A DNA stretch of 19,407 nt from Nitrospinota bacterium (GTDB taxonomy: Bacteria > Nitrospinota > Nitrospinia > JACRGO01), in assembly GCA_016212295.1 (NCBI GenBank), contig JACRGO010000075.1:1-19407 (forward strand), written 5' to 3'. The notes below the pieces were generated by a model. That model was not told the DNA's origin. It ran no database searches and saw nothing but the letters and a program-made list of their open reading frames with translations. Shown here piece by piece: positions 1-7,687 of the stretch. Both the position numbers and the translations under genes were made by a program. Each line of letters starts with the position of its first letter. Positions within the stretch are counted from its first letter, which is position 1.

Positions 1-402
1 GGAATCAGGCGATGTATGGGAACATACCGCGATGGACGGCACAACCCATTCCCCCTTAACAAAGGGGGATTAAGGGGGATATAAAGATACATTTAACGGC
101 GACTATCGGGGTTATATAATATTTCGCTGAATAGTTACAAATATTTTTGTATAGCCTTTTTCCCTCCCTTCGCCTTTCGTCTTATATTTGACCTTTTGGG
201 AATTAAATGTAATGCAAAAGACGATTTTTTCCAGTTCCCCCTTGATGGTCTCCTTTTTTCCAAGCCAGGAGCCTTTGGGTATGATTGGAACGGATTTTTC
301 TTTATGGGATTGGAAGGGAAATTTCAAGACGGACTCAAAGGCTGAAATTATAATAAGCGGCGCGTTTTAAATGCGCCGGCCACAAAAACTTTATGTTATA
401 GC
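1..402. other. Intergenic stretch without a recognised gene
   Basis: No convincing gene was found here. Two overlapping short reading frames (112-327 on minus, 188-370 on plus) show no recognisable motif and no clear Shine-Dalgarno, and each contradicts the other. The first 110 bases contain a C/G-rich inverted repeat (listed separately). The rest is A/T-rich sequence next to the 3' end of the zinc-ribbon gene. A decayed gene fragment cannot be excluded. Confidence 0.5.
51..80. repeat. Short CCCCCTTA/TAAGGGGG inverted repeat
   Basis: CCCCCTTA at 51-58 is complementary to TAAGGGGG at 71-78. The right side also contains two near-identical tandem 10-mers (AAAGGGGGAT, TAAGGGGGAT). Repeats of this look are scattered through many environmental bacterial genomes. 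Whether other copies exist in this genome cannot be seen from the window. Confidence 0.6.
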
Positions 403-1914
403 CTAATAAACATTCACGTCAAGCGACCTTCTGGGAAGGCTCAGCCGCGTGAAATAATCTATATAATTGTACCCGCTCCCGGTAAAGGGACGCCAGACAA
501 GCTCGCTCTTACGCACCTTGATCCTGAGGTCTGAGTAAAAATTCATGGCCTGCGGATCGACCCTCCCGATCAGGGAACAAACCAGCGGATAAAGCATATC
601 CACCGCCTCTTCCGGCGGCAGGGACACATTCATCACCTTCAGGCGCAAAAAGTCGGGGCTGCCGGACGCCGGGGGCGCTTCCTTCTGCATCCTGGAAATA
701 TTGGCCGCGAACTTCAATAAAGCGCCCGCGTTCCGCGAAACCAGGGCAGGAACAAACAGTCTCAAGCCCACGGCAGGGTCCCTGTCTCTCAGAATCATTT
801 CCCCCATTTTCATGAATCCGGCAAGGCCGCCCACGCTGTCCATGGCCACCCCGGCCTTTTCCGATTCAAGCGCCACGTCAAAGGCCCACATTGGAATATA
901 CAAAATATTCCGGTTGCTTCCCGCGTCCAGCACGTTCAGCTTCACGCCCAGGTAGCCGTCCCCCTTCAAAAGCCACAACCTGCAACAGTTTCCGCAGAAA
1001 TAGATGATATCAAAATCGCGCGGCGCCAGATCATGTCCGCAGTTTTTGCAGCGATGCGTGAGCAGGCGAATTCGATACTGGGCCGCGGCTTCCGGCGTTT
1101 TTTCCCCTGAAATAACACTTGCGCCGTCCGTTTCCTCCAGCAGGGCCCTGCTGACGCCGTCCAGCAGAAAACCGCTGTATTCCTCCGGTCCCTTGCAGAT
1201 AACGTTAATCACCGGGTAATAAATGATGAAAAATTTTTCCCCGGCCATGTAGACCCTGGAAAACGCCTCAGGGGTTTTCATACGCAGGTCCGTTTTTTCC
1301 TGAACAGGCTCAATAAAATCCAGCTCAGAATTCCAAAGCGATATCCTTTTCTTGCGAGGGGCGTCCGACTTTACCGCCAGGGAAGCATCCATCTCAGTGT
1401 TTCTTTGAGCGAGGCCGGCGGCCGTATTCCGGGCCGACTCCCGGTCAACGGTCAACGGCAAAAAGACGCCGCTGTCCTTGTACTCCTCGCTGTCATAGGG
1501 TTTGAGGGTCAGCGCCTCGGTTTTGACGCCCAGCGTTGAGAGCGCCGGAGCAAAACCGTTATTGGCCTCGAAGCTATGGGACCACGTCTTCCCTATCACG
1601 TCCGTCTTGCCGTTATTGGCGAAGACCCGGTAGATCATCCCTTTGAAATACCAGAAGGGTTTGTAGACAACGGTTATTCTTTTAATTACCGGGAGTTTTT
1701 TGACTCCCTTTTGCAGGAGTATTTTTTTCGTCGCGAGCGCGATATCCCGTTGGCCGAGGCTGGAAGTGATGATGTATTTAAGGTCCCTGGCCCCGGCTTC
1801 AGTGCGGAGTACGGACCCGCAGTAGGCGCATTTAAAGGTGTAGGTCCCCTCCGGATAGCGCAACGGAGCGCCGCACTCCGGGCATTTTATGGAGACTATA
1901 AAAGGATTATGCAT
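403..1914 (-). CDS. Double zinc-ribbon protein of unknown function
   Basis: This 503-residue protein has no obvious membrane segment. It starts with a zinc ribbon (C11-P-E-C14 paired with C29-A-Y-C32) and carries a second one in the middle (C289-K-N-C292 with C307-G-N-C310). Each ribbon is followed by a beta-rich segment containing an aromatic Y-x-P-[FM]-W motif (YKPFW near residue 85, YIPMW near 341), so the protein looks internally duplicated. No enzymatic motif is visible. The N-terminal ribbon resembles those of B. subtilis YdjG/YdjH-like proteins and of the SPFH protein upstream. The gene lies downstream of the CHAT-STAND gene on the same strand, but the 178-bp gap contains a strong palindrome and repeats, so co-transcription is uncertain. 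No Shine-Dalgarno precedes the ATG; the start is chosen because the first ribbon begins at residue 11. Confidence 0.8.
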   Translation of the reverse strand: MHNPFIVSIKCPECGAPLRYPEGTYTFKCAYCGSVLRTEAGARDLKYIITSSLGQRDIALATKKILLQKGVKKLPVIKRITVVYKPFWYFKGMIYRVFANNGKTDVIGKTWSHSFEANNGFAPALSTLGVKTEALTLKPYDSEEYKDSGVFLPLTVDRESARNTAAGLAQRNTEMDASLAVKSDAPRKKRISLWNSELDFIEPVQEKTDLRMKTPEAFSRVYMAGEKFFIIYYPVINVICKGPEEYSGFLLDGVSRALLEETDGASVISGEKTPEAAAQYRIRLLTHRCKNCGHDLAPRDFDIIYFCGNCCRLWLLKGDGYLGVKLNVLDAGSNRNILYIPMWAFDVALESEKAGVAMDSVGGLAGFMKMGEMILRDRDPAVGLRLFVPALVSRNAGALLKFAANISRMQKEAPPASGSPDFLRLKVMNVSLPPEEAVDMLYPLVCSLIGRVDPQAMNFYSDLRIKVRKSELVWRPFTGSGYNYIDYFTRLSLPRRSLDVNVY

Positions 1915-1929
1915 AGCGGGACGAAGGCT

Positions 1930-2039
1930 AATGAACCGCGGAGACGCAGAGGCGCGGAGATTTTTATAAAAGGCTTACAGTTGTAAGGGCACGACGTATC
2001 GTGCCCTTACCTTTCTCAGCGTCTTTGCGCCTCTGCGGT
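1930..2039. repeat. Inverted pair of GC-rich dispersed repeats
   Basis: The word family CCGCGGAGACGCAGAGGCGC (about 1933-1957) recurs in opposite orientation at 2015-2039 (GCGTCTTTGCGCCTCTGCGG). The two copies are imperfect and bracket the 28-bp palindrome at 1983-2010. Another copy lies at 6181-6205. These look like short dispersed intergenic repeats, and the arrangement would fold into a long interrupted hairpin between the CHAT-STAND and zinc-ribbon genes. Confidence 0.65.
1983..2010. repeat. Perfect 12-bp-arm palindrome (REP-like hairpin)
   Basis: GTAAGGGCACGA (1983-1994) and TCGTGCCCTTAC (1999-2010) are exact reverse complements around the 4-base centre CGTA. It lies 82 bp past the stop of the CHAT-STAND gene in the direction of transcription. 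No run of T follows on either strand, so it is not a textbook intrinsic terminator. It could still block exonucleases or attenuate read-through into the zinc-ribbon gene. It resembles REP-type palindromes. Confidence 0.75.
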
Positions 2040-2070
2040 AAAAATATTTTTAAAATCCTAAATCTATAAT
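2019..2070 (+). repeat. Composite direct repeat, left copy
   Basis: This segment reads GCGTCT...GCGGT, then an A/T tract, then AAAATCC-AAATCT. The same ordered parts in the same orientation occur at 6181-6241. Together the two copies bracket the three genes for the 3-TM protein, the proline peptide and the CHAT-STAND protein. The match is imperfect and includes a small length difference in the A/T tract. Confidence 0.55.
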
Positions 2071-2092
2071 AATAGAAAAAATAACTATACTA

Positions 2093-5000
2093 TCATTTCT
2101 GTTTACTGAAAACCGCTGAAGGCGGGGCAACGCCGGGGGCGATCCGTTGGTAGATTTCCGTGAATTTTTTATGGCCCAGCTTGGCTTCCAACTCCATTAA
2201 GTGCCCGGCAATTTCTTCCATAAATAGTTGATGTTTTCCATTCACTATGTCCTGCCATAGTCCGGTTGAAATTTCCATTGCTTTTTCAAATTTGCTTTGA
2301 AGGAAATAGATTCTGGCTTCCATAGCTAATACATGAATCGGCACGCCGCTCTTCGCATCTGGGAGTTCTTTTAATTCCTCCAATAAACTCAGGGCTTCCT
2401 CAAATTCACCACGAATCATTCTGCGGGTAGCAACATTTAGGAACAGGCGAGGCTTCATCCCAGCACTCGTTTTTTCATAAGGAATTTCATTTAATATTAT
2501 ATTCTCATATTTCCTGCATTCTTCAACGTTTTCCAAATTTTGTTCGCAGATAGCCAATGAATCCAAATCCGATAAAATACCCATATAAAATTGTTTTTTC
2601 TTATTATGCGACAGGCTGATAAGGCTAATTTCTTTTTTCTTGTTCCAGTTTTTTGTTCTACTGTAATACGCTCCAAAAAATTTTAACGCATCGTTAAAAT
2701 AGGAAGTATCTTCATTGTCAGGGGATTGGATCCAGTCCCTCCAATATTGAACGGTCCGGAGTATTACTGTAGTATCACTGGCTCCTTTTACGTCAATAGC
2801 ATTTTTCGCTGCAAGTAACCATGCCTTCGCGAAATCGGGCGGCAGGGGAGACGGCAGATGGGAGATATCCAAATCCTGGATTAATCTTGAGCACATCTCA
2901 TAAAGCCAGTCCGCTATGCCAAGGCTTTGTAGAATCAGCCCAAAACGCGGTACTGTCCTGGAAAAAATATTGTATTCCTTTTGGTGCCATAGGTGCTCCA
3001 GGTATCCCCTCCAGCGCGTCTGATTTTGGCCAACCCTGGGGAGCAGAGGGGATTGAGCGTTTTTCATAAAATAATTACATAATATAGCTAACTCTTCACA
3101 ATAGATTTTGCTCAGACAAAGCCCTATTTGGTCTCTTTTTTCCTCAGTCCAGCCCAATTCCTTTCGTTTCGCGGCAAGATACTGAGGGCCAGCAGGATGG
3201 ACCTCCCATCCTAAGGGTTGGCGGACATAGAATCCCGCCTTCTCCCCTGCTTTAAAGACCTCTTCCATGTATTCCGGTTTTGGAACGTTCAGGGCCTCGA
3301 AGAACTCTCTGGACCAATCGGCTTCCTCTTCTTCCTTCGTATCAAAGGCCACAGGCAGGGCATCCGTTATAAAACCTTTAAGGTCCGCCAAGGCACAAAA
3401 GATTGGACGCCATTCCTGCGGCAGCCTCTTCCACCCGAACTCGAACAGGGCGAACATGGAATCCGCCTGGAGGACCGAACCCCCCTTTGCCTGGGAATCC
3501 ATTTCCCTGCCAAACTCCTCCAGAATTTCCTTGGCGGAACATTCCCTCAGCCGGGGCAGGAGTTTTTGGGTGAGATAAGGATGCCCTTCCAGGTAGTCCA
3601 GAAGTTTTATATGTTCCTGGTCCCCCTCCTTTTCCTCCAATCCGCTCTCCTTCAGGACCACGGCCCCGAATTCGCGCCTCTCCTGGTCCGTTAGCCCTTT
3701 CACGTCCACATAATAAACATCGTCATTGGGTATCCACTCCTCCCTCCCCCTGGAGCCGATGAGGACCCGCGTCCTTCCCCTGCCGGCCTCCCGGAGGAAT
3801 TCCAGGAGTCCAGTCCGTTCCTTATCCGCGAGAGAACCCTCGGTCCCGCCCAGCCCCGTAACCGTTTCAAAATTGTCCAGGACCAGCAGAAATCTTTGAT
3901 GAAGTAATTTATCCATGGTGGACCTTATGCCGGCGCCATCTCCGTCCAGGGTCCTGCCTATGAGTTGGACGATCCGGTCCTTGTCCCATGCCTCGGACTC
4001 GTAATTGAAGTAGAACGCCTTTTCCGCCCCAAGGCTGGCAACGTACCAGGAAGCGAATTGGTGAGACAGGTGGGTCTTGCCGATCCCGGCGTATCCGTGG
4101 GCCAGGGCTATCCTTCCTTTCCGGAAGGCGGACTCAATGGCGTGGAACTCCCGGTCCCTGCCGAAAAATCCCCTGGCCTCCAGCAGCTCATCACGGAAAG
4201 AAATCAGATTTTTTCTGACCTCTCCATAGGCGTTCGTCTTTATCAAGGGCAGAGTTTCCTGCTTGTCCGAAAAAGCCCGTATGTCCCGGAGTCCGTAATG
4301 GACCGGCACGGGCCAGTCGTGGAATTCCAACTCCCTGGAGGTGAGGACCGATTTCCGGTCCGCGAGCTTCATGGCTTGGCGGGACTCCACCACGGCCCTG
4401 GCCAGGGACTTTCCCTCCGCTATATTGGCGTAAACGGATTCAAAACATTCCGAGGTTGTAAAGGTATATGAGGTCCATGTCATGGCCACGACCCCCTTGA
4501 TCCCGCCGTGGATAAGTCCGGTGGCCATGGCTGCCTGGAGAGATTCGGAATGATGGGAGTTTTCCATGGCCGCTCCCCGGCAGCTATCCAGGAAAACCAT
4601 TTCCACCCCTTGGCCGCCTGCCAGTTGCGCCAGGGACTCGGTATCGCGGCAGTCGGTCTTTCCTGAATCGTCTTCAAAGGCCAGGACCCCAAGGGCGGGG
4701 CCTTCTTCTTGAGATTGCAGGTCTCCGTGCCCGTCAAAGTGGAGGATATGGACGGGTTTAACTTCGTTGTTGAGCCTTTTTCGCAGGGCCTCCCATGTTG
4801 GGGGACGCAATACCTCGATCTCTACCGAGCGTTCAAATTCCAGCAATTTCTGAAAGACGCCCCTGGCAGTGGCCCGGAAAGGAAGGTTGGAAAGGTCAGA
4901 GGGCCGGGAAATAACCATCAGGACGCGCAAGGGATTTTCCTTGCCAAGCTGGAGTTGGGTCTCAGGCTTGAACTTTTCAGGGAGGGAGCGGACAAATCCA

Positions 5001-5422
5001 GAACAGGAGGTGGAAAGACACTGGTCTCTTTCAGGCAAGAGAAGGATTTCCCAGGGTTCCTGAAAAAATTCGGGACGGGTGGATTCCAGAGTGACAAGGA
5101 CGTTTTGAAGCTTGAGCCGGTCCAGTTTTTCCAGGATGACGTCGCGAACGCGGCCTTCCCCGAAAAGTCTTTGCCCCATTTCTTTCCCGAATTTCTTGAT
5201 ATCGCTTGCCGCCTTTTTTGCCCTTTCGATATTTTTCCCGTACGGGTGCAGGAGATACTCCTCGAAATACCATTGAAGTTCCTTGCGGAAGTCATCGGTA
5301 ATGGGGGAGGGATAATATTTGACCGGATAGGCGAAGGTGTCGTCTCCAGACACCAAGCGGATTTCCACCTCGCCGGATTCGCCGTTTTTCTCAGGCTTAT
5401 CGATCAAGCTTAGTTTCACCAT
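2093..5422 (-). CDS. CHAT protease - STAND/NB-ARC-like ATPase - TPR protein
   Basis: A 1109-residue multidomain protein. Residues about 90-380 form a CHAT domain, a caspase-like cysteine protease fold. The catalytic histidine is H232 in HFDGHG and the catalytic cysteine is C281 in LDSCRGA; both are intact. A STAND-type P-loop ATPase follows: Walker A GYAGIGKT at 443-450, Walker B LLVLD ending at D516, and a sensor-like RVLIGSR at 552-558. The C-terminal third is helical and includes TPR-like pairs near residues 985-1075, the usual ligand-sensing part in such proteins. In known STAND and TPR-CHAT proteins, ligand binding triggers oligomerisation and protease activation; applying this here is inference. 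The gene starts 13 bp after the proline-peptide stop with no good Shine-Dalgarno, suggesting translational coupling. The segment coding the C-terminal region is strikingly A/T-rich. Its substrate is unknown; immunity and programmed cell death are plausible roles, unproven. Confidence 0.93.
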   Translation of the reverse strand: MVKLSLIDKPEKNGESGEVEIRLVSGDDTFAYPVKYYPSPITDDFRKELQWYFEEYLLHPYGKNIERAKKAASDIKKFGKEMGQRLFGEGRVRDVILEKLDRLKLQNVLVTLESTRPEFFQEPWEILLLPERDQCLSTSCSGFVRSLPEKFKPETQLQLGKENPLRVLMVISRPSDLSNLPFRATARGVFQKLLEFERSVEIEVLRPPTWEALRKRLNNEVKPVHILHFDGHGDLQSQEEGPALGVLAFEDDSGKTDCRDTESLAQLAGGQGVEMVFLDSCRGAAMENSHHSESLQAAMATGLIHGGIKGVVAMTWTSYTFTTSECFESVYANIAEGKSLARAVVESRQAMKLADRKSVLTSRELEFHDWPVPVHYGLRDIRAFSDKQETLPLIKTNAYGEVRKNLISFRDELLEARGFFGRDREFHAIESAFRKGRIALAHGYAGIGKTHLSHQFASWYVASLGAEKAFYFNYESEAWDKDRIVQLIGRTLDGDGAGIRSTMDKLLHQRFLLVLDNFETVTGLGGTEGSLADKERTGLLEFLREAGRGRTRVLIGSRGREEWIPNDDVYYVDVKGLTDQERREFGAVVLKESGLEEKEGDQEHIKLLDYLEGHPYLTQKLLPRLRECSAKEILEEFGREMDSQAKGGSVLQADSMFALFEFGWKRLPQEWRPIFCALADLKGFITDALPVAFDTKEEEEADWSREFFEALNVPKPEYMEEVFKAGEKAGFYVRQPLGWEVHPAGPQYLAAKRKELGWTEEKRDQIGLCLSKIYCEELAILCNYFMKNAQSPLLPRVGQNQTRWRGYLEHLWHQKEYNIFSRTVPRFGLILQSLGIADWLYEMCSRLIQDLDISHLPSPLPPDFAKAWLLAAKNAIDVKGASDTTVILRTVQYWRDWIQSPDNEDTSYFNDALKFFGAYYSRTKNWNKKKEISLISLSHNKKKQFYMGILSDLDSLAICEQNLENVEECRKYENIILNEIPYEKTSAGMKPRLFLNVATRRMIRGEFEEALSLLEELKELPDAKSGVPIHVLAMEARIYFLQSKFEKAMEISTGLWQDIVNGKHQLFMEEIAGHLMELEAKLGHKKFTEIYQRIAPGVAPPSAVFSKQK

Positions 5423-5435
5423 GATTTATGGACGC

Positions 5436-5549
5436 TCACTTTTTGGGAGTAGGCGTTTTGGGTTCGACGCTTCCTTTGACGCTTCGCGGCGGCGGAGGGG
5501 GTGGCGGAGGGGGTGGCGGAGGGGGCGGAGTTGCCGGTTTCTTTTTCAT
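5436..5549 (-). CDS. 37-residue poly-proline peptide (small unlisted gene)
   Basis: Reading the minus strand from the ATG at 5549-5547 gives MKKKPAT, then 14 consecutive prolines, then RSVKGSVEPKTPTPKK and TGA at 5438-5436. An AAAGGA element lies 8 bases before the start. The gene fits between the 3-TM gene (25 bp upstream) and the CHAT-STAND gene (13 bp downstream) on the same strand. The peptide is strongly basic and would be extended (polyproline II). Long proline runs stall ribosomes unless EF-P acts, so it could be a leader controlling CHAT-STAND translation or a proline-rich adaptor. Both ideas are inference. The proline tract is encoded by a near-tandem CCX repeat that could vary in length by slippage. 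It could also be non-coding. Confidence 0.5.
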   Translation of the reverse strand: MKKKPATPPPPPPPPPPPPPPRSVKGSVEPKTPTPKK

Positions 5550-5574
5550 GTTTTTTTCCTTTATTAAAATTGTT

Positions 5575-6162
5575 TCATTTTTTTATTGTAACAGGTTTTG
5601 TTATTTCCACCTTTTGGACCCCTGAGCCGAAGGATTTGTCCATGCGGAAAAAATAGTATGGCAAAAAGGTTAAAAAGGTAAGTATCATGGCCACTGTCAG
5701 GGAAACCGTGGTCCTGTATATATTATACGATCTGGCGTCGTTATTTATCGTGTTGACCGAAGAAAATTCCACATAATAATTGTAAAGGGAATCCTTCAGA
5801 CCCTTTTCCACCAGTTCCCCGGAATTTTCATAATCCTTGTAAAAATCCACCAATTGATTCCGGTATTCCTCAATGGTTTTCGCCGTGGGAAGGAGTTTGT
5901 CCGTTGGCCCGAACCATGATTTCCTGAAAAAATATAAGGCGCAACCAATGGCCGTTAAAGCGGCCAGGTAGAAAATCCAGAAAATCATGGAAGGGCCTCC
6001 GCCTATGTCCGGGTTTTTGTTTTGAAGCATGTATCCCAGGAAGCCGGACAAGGCCAGCAGCGCCGCTATAGGAAGTTGCAGGCGCGAGTTGAGCTTTTCG
6101 CGCATATCGATCTCATGGAAATATTGGCGCTCGTAAAGTTTAAAGAGTTCCTCTCTGTTCAT
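5575..6162 (-). CDS. Three-TM membrane protein of unknown function
   Basis: This 195-residue protein has a short charged N-terminal helix (1-28), two closely spaced hydrophobic segments (about 29-47 and 59-79), a soluble helical stretch of some 70 residues rich in Y, D and E, and a third hydrophobic segment (about 152-172), ending in a basic tail. No signal peptide or catalytic motif is visible. The layout resembles small SLATT-like membrane effectors that accompany sensor proteins in conflict systems, but I do not recognise the family. A Shine-Dalgarno AAAGGAA precedes the ATG by about 10 bases. It sits in a leftward string between the SPFH gene and the proline-peptide and CHAT-STAND genes, and may be the membrane target, anchor or effector of the CHAT protein. 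That role is inference. Confidence 0.8.
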   Translation of the reverse strand: MNREELFKLYERQYFHEIDMREKLNSRLQLPIAALLALSGFLGYMLQNKNPDIGGGPSMIFWIFYLAALTAIGCALYFFRKSWFGPTDKLLPTAKTIEEYRNQLVDFYKDYENSGELVEKGLKDSLYNYYVEFSSVNTINNDARSYNIYRTTVSLTVAMILTFLTFLPYYFFRMDKSFGSGVQKVEITKPVTIKK

Positions 6163-6180
6163 TGCTATTTTTTCCTTTGT

Positions 6181-6241
6181 GCGTCTCCGCGAACTCCGCG
6201 GTGAAAAAATTTTTTAATTTTTAAAATCCCAAATCTGAAAT
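6181..6241 (+). repeat. Composite direct repeat, right copy
   Basis: It matches the order of parts at 2019-2070: GCGTCT...CCGCGGT, an A/T tract, then AAAATCCCAAATCTGAAAT. The terminal word is iterated further (ATCCCAAATCTGAA units up to about 6262). It occupies the gap between the SPFH gene and the 3-TM gene. The GC part also contains a small CCGCG/CGCGG stem. Confidence 0.55.
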
Positions 6242-6266
6242 CCCAAATCTGAAATCTGAAATTTTA

Positions 6267-7445
6267 TTAGTTCGCCTTTTCCCCGCAATGCGGGCAGAAC
6301 TTCGTTCCAGTGGGCAGGCTTTTGTTGCAGCTTTTGCAAGCCGTCTTTGTGTCCAGCTTGAAACCGCAATTCATGCAAAACCTGGCGTGCGTCGGGAGAA
6401 CCTTTGAGCATTGGGGACAGATGTTTTGCACCACCATCTGATGGCCGCACTTGTAGCAGAACCTGCTGCTCTCAGGGGTGAAGGAAAGGCATTCCGGACA
6501 TTTCACGGTCGGGATTTGCTCCGTCCCTAAATCCTTTTGCCCGGGCATGAATGCCTTATTAAGATAGCCGGGCATCAACATGCCTACGCCCAATCCCATG
6601 CCGAGCCCTGCCCCCATTTGTACGCCTGAGGCCACGCTGCTACCATCGCCGCCCGTGCCCGGGGCGGCCATGGCGTTCTCCGCGTTCCTGGTTCCCCCCT
6701 GCCGGTCCATAGCCCTTGCGAGTTTCAGCTTCAGGAAATCGTCTATGTTCTTGACTGCCTCCATGCCGCTCCGGGCGTCTATCATTTGCTGAACGTCCTC
6801 CGGCACGGAAATGGAGGAGACGTAAAAGGATTCCAGAGACATGCCGTGTTTAACGAAATCATTGCGCAGCCTCTCATGGAGCGCCTCTGATATCTCATCA
6901 AAGCTCTTCGGCAGATTGAGGAAGGTGTCCAGCCGCTCGCCTAACACGTCGCTGACGCGGCAGAGGATGATGTCACGCAGGTAGTCCTCTATGTCCGACG
7001 TCTGGTACTTCGCCGCCCTGCCCACAATCTGGTTTATGAACGCCACTGGATGGTCTATCCTGCAGCTATACACCCCGAAAACGCGGAGCCGCGCCATGCC
7101 GAGGTCCTTGTCCTTGAACGCTATCGGCTCCCTAGTGCCCCATTTGAGGTCAATGAAGGTCTTGTGGTTTATGAAATAGACCTCGGCCGTGAATATTGTC
7201 TCGAAGGCCCACGGCAGGGAGAAAAGCTTGGTGATGATGGGGATGTTGAAGGTGGCCAGGGTGTGCCTGCCAGGACCAAAGGTGTCGCACGCCTTTCCGT
7301 CGCGGTAAAACACGGCGGTCTGAGTGTCCCTCACTATAAGTTGCGCGCCGAGCTTGATGTCCGCCGAGCCTTCCGGCGGGAACCTGTGGATCATCTCGTC
7401 CGGCGGCGGATCAGGCCATTCAATGACTTCGAGTAAAATGCCCAT
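6267..7445 (-). CDS. SPFH-domain protein with three C-terminal zinc ribbons (YdjI-like)
   Basis: A 392-residue protein. Residues about 1-250 match the SPFH/band-7 'virion core protein' type represented by B. subtilis YdjI. Then come a glycine/methionine-rich hydrophobic stretch (274-292) and three consecutive zinc ribbons: C316/C319/C330/C333, C343/C346/C357/C360 and C370/C373/C384/C387. SPFH proteins assemble on membranes and organise microdomains, and YdjI recruits a PspA homologue in Bacillus. Those facts are known for the family only. A strong Shine-Dalgarno (GGAGGAG) precedes the ATG. The gene heads a leftward string leading to the 3-TM, proline-peptide and CHAT-STAND genes, and diverges from the AIM24-family gene. 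No separate signal peptide is seen; association with the inner face of the cytoplasmic membrane is inferred. Confidence 0.92.
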   Translation of the reverse strand: MGILLEVIEWPDPPPDEMIHRFPPEGSADIKLGAQLIVRDTQTAVFYRDGKACDTFGPGRHTLATFNIPIITKLFSLPWAFETIFTAEVYFINHKTFIDLKWGTREPIAFKDKDLGMARLRVFGVYSCRIDHPVAFINQIVGRAAKYQTSDIEDYLRDIILCRVSDVLGERLDTFLNLPKSFDEISEALHERLRNDFVKHGMSLESFYVSSISVPEDVQQMIDARSGMEAVKNIDDFLKLKLARAMDRQGGTRNAENAMAAPGTGGDGSSVASGVQMGAGLGMGLGVGMLMPGYLNKAFMPGQKDLGTEQIPTVKCPECLSFTPESSRFCYKCGHQMVVQNICPQCSKVLPTHARFCMNCGFKLDTKTACKSCNKSLPTGTKFCPHCGEKAN

Positions 7446-7527
7446 GAGTCTCCTCCTCTATATTATTACGCTCAGAAATTTGCGTTGTCCGCGCAGATTT
7501 TTCAACCGCTGCTTGGAATGCCCACAA

Positions 7528-7556
7528 AGTTTAGCAAAACGTGTATCTATAATCAA
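7528..7556 (-). promoter_or_regulatory. Candidate sigma70-like promoter for the SPFH gene string
   Basis: On the minus strand TTGATT (7556-7551) is followed after 17 bases by TAAACT (7533-7528). Each hexamer matches 4 of 6 consensus positions. The start of the SPFH gene lies about 83 bp downstream. In an A/T-rich gap such matches can occur by chance. Confidence 0.33.
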
Positions 7557-7592
7557 AAAAACTAATCGCATATAATCTTCTTGAAATCTTTC

Positions 7593-7621
7593 TTGACTGT
7601 TTTCGCGTGGAGTGTTAAAAA
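7593..7621 (+). promoter_or_regulatory. Candidate sigma70-like promoter for the AIM24-family gene
   Basis: TTGACT (7593-7598), a 17-base spacer, then TAAAAA (7616-7621), about 66 bp before the ATG at 7688. The -35 matches 5 of 6 consensus bases and the -10 matches 4 of 6. Seen in sequence only. Confidence 0.4.
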
Positions 7622-7687
7622 GGTTAGGATTCATCACCGCCAAGGCGCGAAGTGCACGGGCCAAATCTTTATTGAGGGGAGCTTAAA

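Larger units (their letters stand above)
7446..7687. promoter_or_regulatory. Divergent intergenic control region (SPFH / AIM24)
   Basis: This 242-bp gap separates two divergent genes of the same functional flavour, so it probably holds both promoters. Candidate sigma70-like elements are listed separately. The stretch around 7633-7658 (CACCGCCAAGGCGCGAAG...) resembles another dispersed intergenic repeat family. A 68-codon frame running through the gap on minus shows no known motif and is taken as spurious. Confidence 0.5.

Noticed and set aside
112-370. Two overlapping short frames on opposite strands near the left edge
   Set aside because: Neither has a motif or clear start signal, and they are mutually exclusive; kept only as an unassigned gap.
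1983-2010. Palindrome as an intrinsic terminator of the CHAT-STAND gene
   Set aside because: The stem is strong, but no T-tract follows on either strand, so it is listed as a repeat rather than a terminator.
4709-5413. 234-codon open frame on plus, opposite the CHAT-STAND gene
   Set aside because: It is antisense to a well-supported domain with intact catalytic motifs, has no recognisable motif, and reflects the GC-rich codon pattern of the real gene.
7458-7664. 68-codon frame on minus in the SPFH/AIM24 gap
   Set aside because: It overlaps candidate promoters and a dispersed repeat, and the sequence has no family similarity that I recognise.
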